DNA of 64,000 bases from positions 215,966,996 through 216,030,995 of the forward strand of contig JASDDO010000024.1 of assembly GCA_030015575.1 (NCBI GenBank), in the 5' to 3' direction. Of this stretch, positions 55,430 to 64,000 are shown in pieces; the first letter of the stretch is position 1, and the number at the start of each line of letters is the position of its first letter. Below the pieces are notes generated by a model that saw only the letters and a program-made list of their open reading frames with translations, did no database searches and was not told where the DNA came from. Both the position numbers and the translations under genes were made by a program. The DNA comes from Agapanthus africanus. Lineage: Eukaryota > Streptophyta > Magnoliopsida > Asparagales > Amaryllidaceae.

Positions 55430-56801
55430 TGTTGGAGATTCACGATGTCATGCGTTTGAAAAAGATATGGTCAATTTCAGATTTGTCGGTTTTTTGATAG
55501 AAAGTTGTACACGACGTGATTCTCAAGTTATAAAAATACCGTAAGTGCACAGTGCGTTGATGCAAGCCGGCAAGTATGGGTCGATCCATAGGAAGTGGAT
55601 ATCACAACATTCTTTTGAGTTAGAAATAATGGTTTTGAGTTTGAAGTTGTCACGTTTTAATACAAATGAAACAATGTACAGATAAAGTGATATATACGGA
55701 AACTTAAGCTAAGGTTTGGTAAATTGAAATACGGTGTTACCCCCAACCCTCAATCTTGATTCAATGACCATTTCTAGTTTCTAATTGACTTAAAAAGCAT
55801 GCCGCATCAAACCCAATAACAAGTATCGTTTTAGGATATGATATCAACATAGGTACAAAAGAAACTAAAAATTTAAAGTTTTTAGATGAAATGAGCTAAG
55901 TGAAGTTAGCAAATAAGGAACATATGCTTGTATGGCCACATGTTCAATTTAACTAGTTTACTATACTTAGCTAAATTTGATACTTCTTTCAACTTCCATT
56001 CTTAATATAACAACAATAATATGTATTGAAAGAATAGGATATACGTTAAAGGTTGATTTGCAACCATTCAAAAAAATATATCTTATCAAGCAAGACATAA
56101 TAATATTGCATATATTAAGAAAAGAAGTACAAAAATGTTAAGAATCAAGAAGGAGGGGTTGGAAGGCAAGCCATTCAACAACCTACCTCACCATAGCCTA
56201 AGTGCAAAACTACTCACACATCATGTAATAAGAACATAAATGAATAAATATAAAAGAGAGTGCAAGAAAGGAAAATAGAAAAAGATACAAGAACCAAAAC
56301 TTGAACTGAAAGAAGCGTTTATTGAAATGGTATCCAAGTACAAGTAAAATGAGGTCAACTACCATAATCTAATCTTGCAACCTCAAAAATAGAGGTTGTA
56401 AGACCAGAGGAAGGCAAAGAACTCAATCTAATCCAAAGAACTAAATTTTTTTATCAAAATAATTACAAGCAGTGAAAATGTGTGTTCTCTCTTCACAAAC
56501 TGATATGCTATTTATACACTTTCAAGAAACAGAAGTAGCATATATCAGTGAACTGGCAAAACCACCAGGAGCCCACCAAATTTGTACGAACCAACTTGTC
56601 AATGATATGGCCGCAATTTGCGACCTTAATGAATAAATCTGCGGCCATTTCTTAGAGACAGGGGCCCACCTTTGGTCTGTAGTTATCTAGTCACTTGATC
56701 ATCTCTCTGTAGTTGCAATTTGCACATGGGTGAATTCTAAGGTGATGAACAGAGAAGACACTAGATCAAGTTGCAATGGTTCATATCACACGAACACTTT
56801 T
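55430..56801 (-). mobile_element. Athila-like LTR piece (copy 1, minus strand)
   Basis: Begins TGTTGGAGATTCACG on the plus strand. Near 55570 the minus strand reads ATGGATCGACCCATACTTGC and CGGC, the U5 signature also seen at 62479 on the plus strand. A minus-strand TATA (TATAAATAGC, 56507-56516) marks the promoter. The U3 side is cut at 56801 by a copia-type LTR. It is a direct repeat, over 56085-56790, of 59718-60435. No primer site adjoins, so it would be a 3' or solo LTR. Confidence 0.65.
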
Positions 56802-58839
56802 CGTTGGCTATAGTGCCCTCAAGGCAATTATCGTAATCGCAGTTAGGTGATTATGATGATTGAGAGAGGACCTATACCGGTAGAATAGACTTACTCGAGA
56901 TGATAGTATGCTATCTGGTTGTCTTTATCATCACTATTACATGTTGATAGAGCCCGTGGGATTCTTGCTTGACTACCAGCATTATGATGGCGATCATATA
57001 CGTGAGAGCTAGGTGGTCTATAAGCACATCCTTAAATGTCCCTAATCGTGGGAGTATCGAGACTGAGCATCGATACTCCAGTGTAGACTAGTGTATACTG
57101 ATCGAAACCCCGACGAGGGACGGTGGCCAAGTCTCACAAGACATTGGTGTTAGTTTGTTCACCTAAGATAATATACAGGTGCTCATTGCGTTATGAGTAC
57201 ACTGGACGGACTCGCCGGGAACTTGCTAGTTGGTATTATACCTATTGTCAGATAGCAATTCCCAGGTGACATGTGTACAGGTTAGTCTGTCGACCTGAGA
57301 TCGTCATTTGTCTTGTATGAGTTCCCACTGTGCTTTGATTATTACCCTACCACGGCTCAAAAGAGTCATGCAAACAGATTTTAGTTGGGTACAGTCCCGA
57401 GCCACATGGAGACAGTGATTGGATTGTCGGGGATTTGTCTCTCCCGATATTGGGGGTTGATGTCGTGCGGTGCACGGGTGGCCATCACCAGAAATCCTTG
57501 GCCAAGGTAGACGAGAATTACAGATCAAGGATCGATAGTTTCTCAGATGGTGATAGGTTTCATGCCGACACTAAATGTCGCGTTGTTAGAGGTCTGACTT
57601 TATCAACCCCTAGACTCGATAAGCGACACTCATAGACGAACAGACCGGATTGTACGGATATTGTCACTGTCAGGCTCAGTAGGGGTTCTGGATGAGTTTG
57701 CTCGTCGGCCTCCCTTTCGCTCAATACCTGGATAGCCGTTACGTACAACTAGTGCCGCTGACATACTTGTAGTTAAACCCACTGCCAGCGTATTGACGAG
57801 TCTTTAGAGTCCTACACAGAGGGTTTTCACGGTTCAGGCGATATGGTGTAGATGACGTATGTTGGTACATACAGGTGTCCGATTAAATATGTGTACAGGC
57901 TGCACATACTTTAATCGGACGGTTGATAATACTAGCGGCTTAGGATTAAGCCGGATTATTAAATCAGGTTTTGATTTAATAATTTATATATGTATTTATA
58001 TATATGTATTCTAGTATTATTGTTCACTATTCATTTTCTCTCTTGGCTATTCGTATTTTTGTATGAATACGCGTATATGTATTTCGATACGTATACCGGG
58101 TTGCGTTCCGTATTTATACGGAATAGCTTCTAGAAGTGGACACCTCATTTGTATGATTTTCCTTTTTGGAAATTCATTTGTTTTACAAATGAGGTGGAGG
58201 AGTGAGGTGGCATGAACATGGCTTGAGCATGTAGAGAGGTATGGGCATTGTTTTGTTTATTGTAAAATAAAGAGATATTGTGTGTGCATGATTGCGAGAA
58301 AAAGATAGAGGCAGCCACTTGTTTGCAAGCCTTGCTCATTTTTCTTTTCTTCACTTGCTTTTCTCCACTTGCACACCTTCACTTGGAAAAAAGACTTAGT
58401 CATTTCTTGAGTTGCTCATGCCACATATTTTCCTCACTTCCTCTTCATTTTCTAGAGTTGCTCATGGAGTATTTGTGATGAGAGAAAAATTATAGTGATA
58501 TATTTCTACATCTCCACTCTCCATTGCTAGCAACCTTGGAGCGTTGGTTGCCTCGCTTGGCGAGGCTAAAACTTGCGTCGTTTCTCTCAGGTGGATCAAC
58601 GTAGATGGAGGAAGACCGGCAACCAAATTCGATCCGCAACCACTAGGAGCTTGGGGATGATGGTTGAAGACCGAAGGATACAGATCAACTCGGTATAACC
58701 ATTCCTAACCCATTATATCAAATTACTAGTAAAGGGTTTAGGGTAGATCCTGGCATCGGGTAATGGTAGCGCCAGTTTTGAAAATTTTGTTCCACATTTG
58801 GCCACGATTTGTTGGCCGGGGCGCTGCTGTAACCCAACA
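56802..58839 (+). mobile_element. Copia-type 5' LTR (about 2.0 kb)
   Basis: Starts CGTTGGCTATAGTGCCCTCA (first base probably changed from T) and ends CTGTAACCCAACA, directly followed by an iMet primer site. It is inverted relative to, and alignable with, the split solo LTR 42891-55204. It contains a strong hairpin at 58141-58196 and an inverted pair GTCCGATTAAA/TTTAATCGGAC at 57877-57920. Confidence 0.75.
58141..58196 (+). repeat. Perfect 12-bp inverted repeat in the copia-type LTR
   Basis: CACCTCATTTGT (58141-58152) and ACAAATGAGGTG (58185-58196) enclose 32 bp. It could fold in RNA. The function is unknown. Confidence 0.8.
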
Positions 58840-58851
58840 TGGTATCAGAGC
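58840..58851 (+). other. Primer-binding site, initiator Met tRNA (copia type)
   Basis: TGGTATCAGAGC immediately after the LTR end CCCAACA. It fixes a plus-strand element starting at 56802. Confidence 0.88.
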
Positions 58852-59670
58852 AAACCCGTAAACCCTTAGATAGCTAGTTTACACGATGTTAAAGTATCGA
58901 AACCGAAACAACCCCGAAACATTACACTGCATATTCTAGGTTCTGTCGAGTTTTCAATCTTCAAATTTTTTTTAAACAATTGCAGAAGGCTATTTTTATG
59001 ACAACTAGAACACCCTACAAAAATGAGCCCAATCTGACGGATTTGACTCGGCGAGACTTGAGAAAAAACGGGTGTGGCCGGTCCATTTTTGAGGTTTGGA
59101 CTTGATTTTTTTAAAGTTCTCTGATCTCTCGAATATTGGTTCAGTGATATTGTTTGTTTTGCCCATTTTGGAAATTTTGTTATCATTTCTTCAGGGGAAA
59201 TTCGGGGTGTTTCAAAGTCGATAATTTAACACTGTTTAAATATTTATAGTACATGCATTACTATCTGCGACCGTGAATGTCATTCGAGCGGTACGACTTG
59301 TCTAATTGCTCAATGTTCTTTTAGACGAGTCTGCGAACGTGACATTCACGTTGATATTCTATGTTGTGCCGTGTTGTGGTTGGATCGTCGTGGTGGATAG
59401 CTTGGGTGCAATGTTAGTACAGTTTAGTTTCATTTGTACATTTGATATTGCGGGGCGAGCGTCCGACATGTGGACTGCCGTCACTGCCAGTTTATATATT
59501 ATTTGTTTGGGGCACGACCAGATTGAGGTCGATATCACCCTTGTATATTATTTTCTTTTCTGTACTAGGATTATCTCGCGGTGAAGTACACGAATAGCCG
59601 GGTTCTAGAGGGCAACGGGTCCGTATCTCATGGCGTTGAGACGGAGGGGAGTGAAAATGTGTGTTCAAGT
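58852..59670 (+). other. Leader of the copia-type element, no gene found
   Basis: About 0.8 kb after the primer site without a recognisable gag. The end (GAGTGAAAATGTGTGTTC, 59651-59668) passes into Athila-like LTR sequence, so the element is truncated here. The same GTGAAAATGTGTGTTC word occurs inside the Athila-like LTRs (56474 and 60109), which may have aided the join. A minus-strand ORF at 58866-59186 and a plus-strand ORF at 59306-59584 show no family motif. Confidence 0.55.
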
Positions 59671-59679
59671 AATAAGAAC

Positions 59680-60808
59680 ACAAATGTTAAGAATCAAGAA
59701 AATAATAACATTATATCCTATCAAGCAAGACATAATAACATTGCATATATTAAGAAAAGAAGTGCAAAAATGTTAAGAATCAAGAAAGAGGGGTTGGAAA
59801 GCAAGCCATTCAACAACCTACCTCACCATAGCCTAAGTGCAAAACCACTCACACATCATGTAATAAGAACACAAATGAATAAATATAAAAGAGAGTGCAT
59901 GAAAGGAAAATAGAGAAAAGATACAAGAACCAAAACTTGAACTCAAAGAAGCTTTTATTGAAATGGTATCCAAGTACAAGCAAAATGAGGTCAACTACCA
60001 AAATTTAATCTTGTAAGCTCAAAGATAGAGCTTGCAAGACCAGAGGAACGCAAAGGAATTAATTTAATCCAAAGAACTACAAAATTTTATCAAAATAATT
60101 ACAAGTAGTGAAAATGTGTGTTCTTTCTTCACAAACTAATCTGCTATATATAGACTTTGAAGAAACAGAAGTTGCATATACCAGTGAACTGACAAAACCG
60201 CCAAGGGCCCACCAAACTTGTACGAACCAACTTGGCAAAGATATGGCTGCAATTTGCGGCCATAATGAATAAATCTACGGCCATTTCTTAGAGACTGGGG
60301 CCCACCTTTAGTCTATAGTCATCTAGTCACTTAATCATCTCTCTATAGTTACAATTTGTTGTAATTTGCTCATGGGTGAATTTTAAGGTGATGAACAGAG
60401 AAGACACTAGATCAAGTTGCAATGGTTCATATCACATCAACAATTTTTACTTACTCATTTCCATGCCCACTTGTGCATCCATTTGCAAAAAGCACCATGA
60501 TTGTGTTTGCCCACTTGTGCACTTAGTCAAGTCCATATTCACACTTGCTCACATATGGTCATGTTGGACCAAATCAAAAGTTCTTTTTGTACAAACTCTT
60601 TATTTGTTGCAAACTTTTTTAATCTTGACCTGTATTCTGTTCCGTTTGCAGTTCCTGCTAAAATCGTCATTTCTATGCATGTTGCGTACCGTTTCCAGTG
60701 TTTTTGCTGGCGTACCTATAATCTGTACTAATGAGCAAACAAAGATTAAATGGAACTGTTTATTGACAAAATGATAGAAAATTGGAGGTATTAAAATGTA
60801 ATAAATCA
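59680..60808 (-). mobile_element. Athila-like LTR piece (copy 2, minus strand)
   Basis: Alignable with 56085-56790 over about 700 bp (CATATATTAAGAAAAGAAGT, TTGAAATGGTATCCAAGTAC, GCCCACCTTT) and extends further into U3 (60436-60808), which copy 1 lacks. The left part (59680-59720) is scrambled: AATGTTAAGAATCAAGAA appears at 59685 and again at 59768. The right end is the centre of an inverted repeat with the plus-strand LTR. Confidence 0.6.
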
Positions 60809-62637
60809 TGTTGTTCATCACAGAAAACTGCATTTTAATACCACTCATTCATTATCAATTTTGTTATTTATCGGTACTATTAACCAGTGTCTGCTCAGTA
60901 AATACAGATTACAGGTATTCATGATAAAATACTGAAAACACACTCAAAATCACGGATATATCATTTGGGAGCTGACACTGCAATCAAAACAGAAAACCGA
61001 TCGATATTCAAAGAGCTCTTTTGCAAATAATCATATTTATACAATTTTGGTCCAACACAATACAAGTATGCACATGCTCTTTGATCCTTGGGCCATGGTG
61101 GGGGATTCCTATGGCACAAGTGGGCACAACGCTCATGACTTGTGCAAGTGGTTGGCACAAGTGGGGTGTGTAATAATTGCATGAAAGGTGTGATATGATA
61201 TAAAGTTAGATTTCCCTCTAAAATCTTCTGAATGCAAACTAAAGATAAATAGAAAAATCAAACTGCACCAGAGAGATCATAGAGATCACTCGAGTGCACC
61301 ATACCAACATGAACCCCATTGCTCGGACCCAGACCGGCGAGAACCCCAATAAATCCGGCGTCGCCGGTCCCCATTGCCCTTTTTATCCCCATTTTTCTTC
61401 TGGCACTTTATAGGAATCACATCATCCCTTTTATATTGTTTGTTTATTCTATTGTGTTGCCTATAAATACCAGAATTGAGTTAGTGAGAGGGGCATGTAA
61501 AAATTATACCCATTCCATAGTTTTAGTTTTAGTTTTGGTTTAGTTTTGAGAGAGTTGTGTGAGCTCAACTTGGTCTTCTTCTTCTTCTTCTTCCCTCTTG
61601 GAGCTTTCTTTTGAGAGCTTCATTATGGAGGTTGAACAAGTAACCAACATCTTATATCTTAACTCATTCAAGTGTTATATATTTGTCTTTGCATTGTTTA
61701 TTTGCTTTCTTTTCTTTTGTTCTTTCTTACTTGCTTTCCTTTTTTATGTGTAACTAATCTCTTGGTTGTGGTGATGGTGAGGATGTGAGATGAATGTCTT
61801 TGCCTTCCTCCTCCTCTTGTGATTGTTTAAAATGCTTAATTGTGATTGTAAGCTTAAGATTGCTAAATGGAAGTGTTTGATATCATATGATGATTTCGAT
61901 GGCTATTTATAACCTTTATCCCATATCCTATTACTTCATATTCACCATTTGCAAGGTTAAACTTAGAGTTAATTGTGTTTTAAACTTACTAGGTAGTTAA
62001 GATATGGTATGTTGCTTATATTTCTTGACACCTTTCATTCAAGTATAAACCTTATACTCTCACCCACTAAGAGTAATATATACTTTTACTTCTTATTTGA
62101 AAATTGATGTGTATTGATGTTGTATGCTTGCTAACCCTTATGCTTAGTGTTGATACATCATGAATGGACGTAAGAATGGTAAGTATGAACGTGACGGAAT
62201 CGTTTCGTGTTTTGCGCTGAATATCGGCAACTTGATGACTTGTGATTCGCAACCGTCTTGACAAGTCATGCTTCACGTCGGGATCGCCACAAGAATGGAC
62301 AACTCATGATCAAGAGAGCGTCGAAGGAATCGCCGCAATCCAACCATCTGAGCCAAAACCACGACCATTTCTTCTTAACTTGTTTTCTTGTTTTCGTATT
62401 TTCTTTATTATTTTGTGACAAATCAAACCATATTCTCTGTTCTCGAACCTTAAGTGACAATACCTAATCTCCAATTCCCTGGGGATCGACCCGTACTTGC
62501 CGGCTCGCTACAACACGCCATACACTTGCGGTTTATAAATTTTAAAACGAGTCCGAGTTCGCATGTGCAACTATTTCCTAAAAACAACGATTCTTTTCAA
62601 AACATACACGTTTGGGAACGCGGGTAACGTCTCAACA
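60809..62637 (+). mobile_element. Athila-like 5' LTR (about 1.8 kb)
   Basis: The end CGTCTCAACA (62637) is followed by a tRNA-Asp primer site. U5 has GGGATCGACCCGTACTTGCC and CGGCTCGCTACAACACGCC. A TATA box (CTATAAATA, 61461-61469) lies in the middle. The left edge is uncertain; similarity to the inverted minus-strand LTR fades between 60800 and 60830. A plus-strand ORF over 61559-61753 is a Ser/Phe-rich low-complexity frame without motif. Confidence 0.7.
61461..61469 (+). promoter_or_regulatory. TATA box of the Athila-like LTR
   Basis: TTGCCTATAAATACCAG, a good plant TATA context in the LTR; element transcription would run rightward through the primer site. Confidence 0.6.
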
Positions 62638-62643
62638 AGTTTT

Positions 62644-62660
62644 TGGCGCCGTTGCCGGGG
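62644..62660 (+). other. Primer-binding site, tRNA-Asp
   Basis: TGGCGCCGTTGCCGGGG, perfect complement to the 3' end of plant tRNA-Asp, 6 bp after the LTR end. The same site, with one change, primes the minus-strand Athila element (35321-35337). Confidence 0.92.
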
Positions 62661-63568
62661 AGTTGGTAGTTATTACGAATTGTTATTTCTGGTTCGTACT
62701 AACTCACTAATTAGTAACTCATTTTTTTCAAAGACAAACACTTTCTAACTCTTTGTTCTCTGTCCTTGTAACCTGCTAACATCCTGTGTTTAAATCAATA
62801 AATCAAAGTTTACCAAAAGATTACTAATATAGCCTAAAGAACCCACCCAAAATTAGAGCACCAAACTCTTCAAATCGACCGTCGACATTGATAAAAAGTC
62901 TGACGTCACCGGCCCTATTAGGGTGTTTTGAAAATTTTCTTATGGTGGTGTCTCCAGTGCACTGTTAATATTCTAGTGGTATTGTTTGATTTTTCTTATT
63001 ATGTGTTTGCAGGAATTAGGGCAGATATATCGCTTTTGGCACTAAATATCGTATTTTCCGACATTTTCATATTTCGACGGAATTACGAGGAGCGATCATA
63101 ATACGGATCTTAAGGGCACGAAACCAAACAAGATACGGTAAAGGATTTTATCCCCTTTTTCCGTGGCCCATAAATCACAAAACTGCATTCTTGCATACCC
63201 CCAGTAATTTTAAAATCAATTAGAACTCTGACTTTAAGGACTTCGCGCTCATTAGGAGAAGTTAATTGTGTTTAGAACACTGCTTAACGGTATATCGCTC
63301 ACGGGGTGTCTAGGCAAGTGTTCACGGAGAAACCGCCAAGAGTGAAAGGGTTATTCTAATTAAGGAACTTCGCGAAAGCGTTGGATAACCTCCGCTTATC
63401 TCTGCACTTACCTGGTTTCGTGATCCGTATATCTTGAGCTCGTTTCCCGACACAGTTTTATTTCGACAGTCAGGTGCTTAAGCAGGTCTAGTTGACTTAG
63501 CAGAACATGCACTGCTAGGGGTGTGATATTTTTTGTTTTTGTGATTTTGTGGGTGCTTATTACACAGT
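62661..63568 (+). other. Leader of the plus-strand Athila-like element
   Basis: GGGTGTCTAGGCAAGTGT (63304-63321) and CTCCGCTTATCTCTGCACTT then ACCTGG (63389-63414) mirror the leader of the minus-strand Athila element near 34570-34700. No gene seen. Two 25-bp direct copies of CATACTCATTCCCAATTCTT (about 63603 and 63629) lie at its junction with gag. Confidence 0.65.
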
Positions 63569-63937
63569 TTGATTCAATTCTTCACGATCCACATTCTTTT
63601 ATTTATACTCATTCCCAATTCTTTTGTTCATACTCATTCCCAATTCTTTTGTTCAAATTGCCAAGATTCTTCCCACATTCATGAAAATTGTCCTTTCTTA
63701 GGGGGTGGCCAACTATCCCCGAATTTTGATATCGGTCACCCACCTAACACTCTTGAACCCAGTCCCAGTCCCGCTTCAAACCTATATCGAATGATTGAAC
63801 ACATAGAGAAAGAGGTCAACATGGTAACAGCTTTCGCATCACGACCGTCACAACACTTCCTTCCTGAAATAACTGACCCATCATTAGAGAATGATAGTGA
63901 GATGGATGCTGTAGGGTGTTTTTCGTCACCCCATTGA
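63569..63937 (+). pseudogene. Gag zinc-knuckle remnant, Athila-like element
   Basis: The 122-codon frame has a perfect retroviral-type knuckle, CSNCQDSSHIHENC (C-x2-C-x4-H-x4-C), matching CGWCSDPSHLMEEC of the minus-strand Athila gag. The capsid part that precedes the knuckle in that element is missing: the leader runs straight into the knuckle, indicating an internal deletion. Downstream is Pro/Ser-rich with IEHIEKEVNMVTAFASRPSQ. It stops at 63935. The ATG at 63569 precedes a hydrophobic, repeat-derived stretch and is probably not the natural start. Confidence 0.65.
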
Positions 63938-64000
63938 GATCGGAATATGCGTGCTCTTGTCAGGCGCATTACTGATTCCCCCTGCCTAGGGTAGGCTGGG

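Noticed and set aside
57304..57748. Small ORFs on both strands
   Set aside because: Inside the copia-type LTR; the inverted relative at 53572-55204 does not keep them open.
58866..59186. 106-codon minus-strand ORF as a host gene
   Set aside because: It lies in the leader of the copia-type element and has no motif, promoter or codon pattern.
61559..61753. 64-codon ORF with a hydrophobic stretch
   Set aside because: Downstream of an LTR TATA box but composed of TCT and TTT runs; not retained in the related LTRs.

Overview
The window is plant nuclear repeat DNA. The evidence is three Ty3/gypsy lineages typical of plant chromosomes (Tekay-type chromovirus, Tat and Athila), 5-bp target duplications, plant tRNA primer-binding sites (PBS), copia-type LTRs and a probable tRNA-derived SINE. 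I find no convincing host gene, rRNA gene or CRISPR array. No species can be named. The density of nested gypsy elements fits pericentromeric or other heterochromatin; that location is inference.

Left part (1-9517), a three-level nest. A Tat-type element on the minus strand (gag-protease 6766-8690, PBS 8746-8760, 5' LTR 8763-9517) is broken in its protease by a Tekay-type element on the minus strand (5' LTR 3574-6765, PBS 3551-3564, pol 353-3070, gag lost). That element is broken in its integrase by the LTR end of an Athila-like element (1-347).

Middle-left (9518-14859) is mostly non-coding. It holds two adjacent tandem arrays (about 79 bp x 19-20 at 10320-11880; about 80-97 bp x 6 at 11885-12395), a probable SINE and an (AT)n tract.

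Centre (14860-39812) is one complete Tat-lineage insertion on the minus strand, bounded by a perfect GTAGG duplication. Its two halves are separated by an Athila-lineage insertion (23737-36899). Between pol and its 3' LTR, on the opposite (+) strand, it carries a degenerate extra gene (16255-18420) with its own TATA box and a region resembling the 'Transposase_28' gypsy-associated family. Next come five 86-bp repeats and a second unknown + strand ORF (19435-19878). The two plus-strand units end in similar 3' sequences. The Athila insertion has three LTRs; the outer two are a pair and the middle one is a divergent relative.

Right part (40381-55429): a plus-strand Tat relic (LTR, PBS, gag) is interrupted by a copia-type solo LTR (about 2.1 kb, minus). 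That LTR is itself split by a complete Tekay-type element (43366-53566, perfect CTTTT duplication), whose gag-pol is deleted and riddled with stops.

Far right (55430-64000): Athila-like LTR pieces in both orientations, including a head-to-head inverted pair centred near 60815, a copia-type LTR with PBS and leader, and the 5' part of a plus-strand Athila-like element whose gag keeps a zinc knuckle. Every recognised coding region is damaged. Most genes below are therefore relics of gag-pol, the polyprotein that packages, copies and integrates element RNA.
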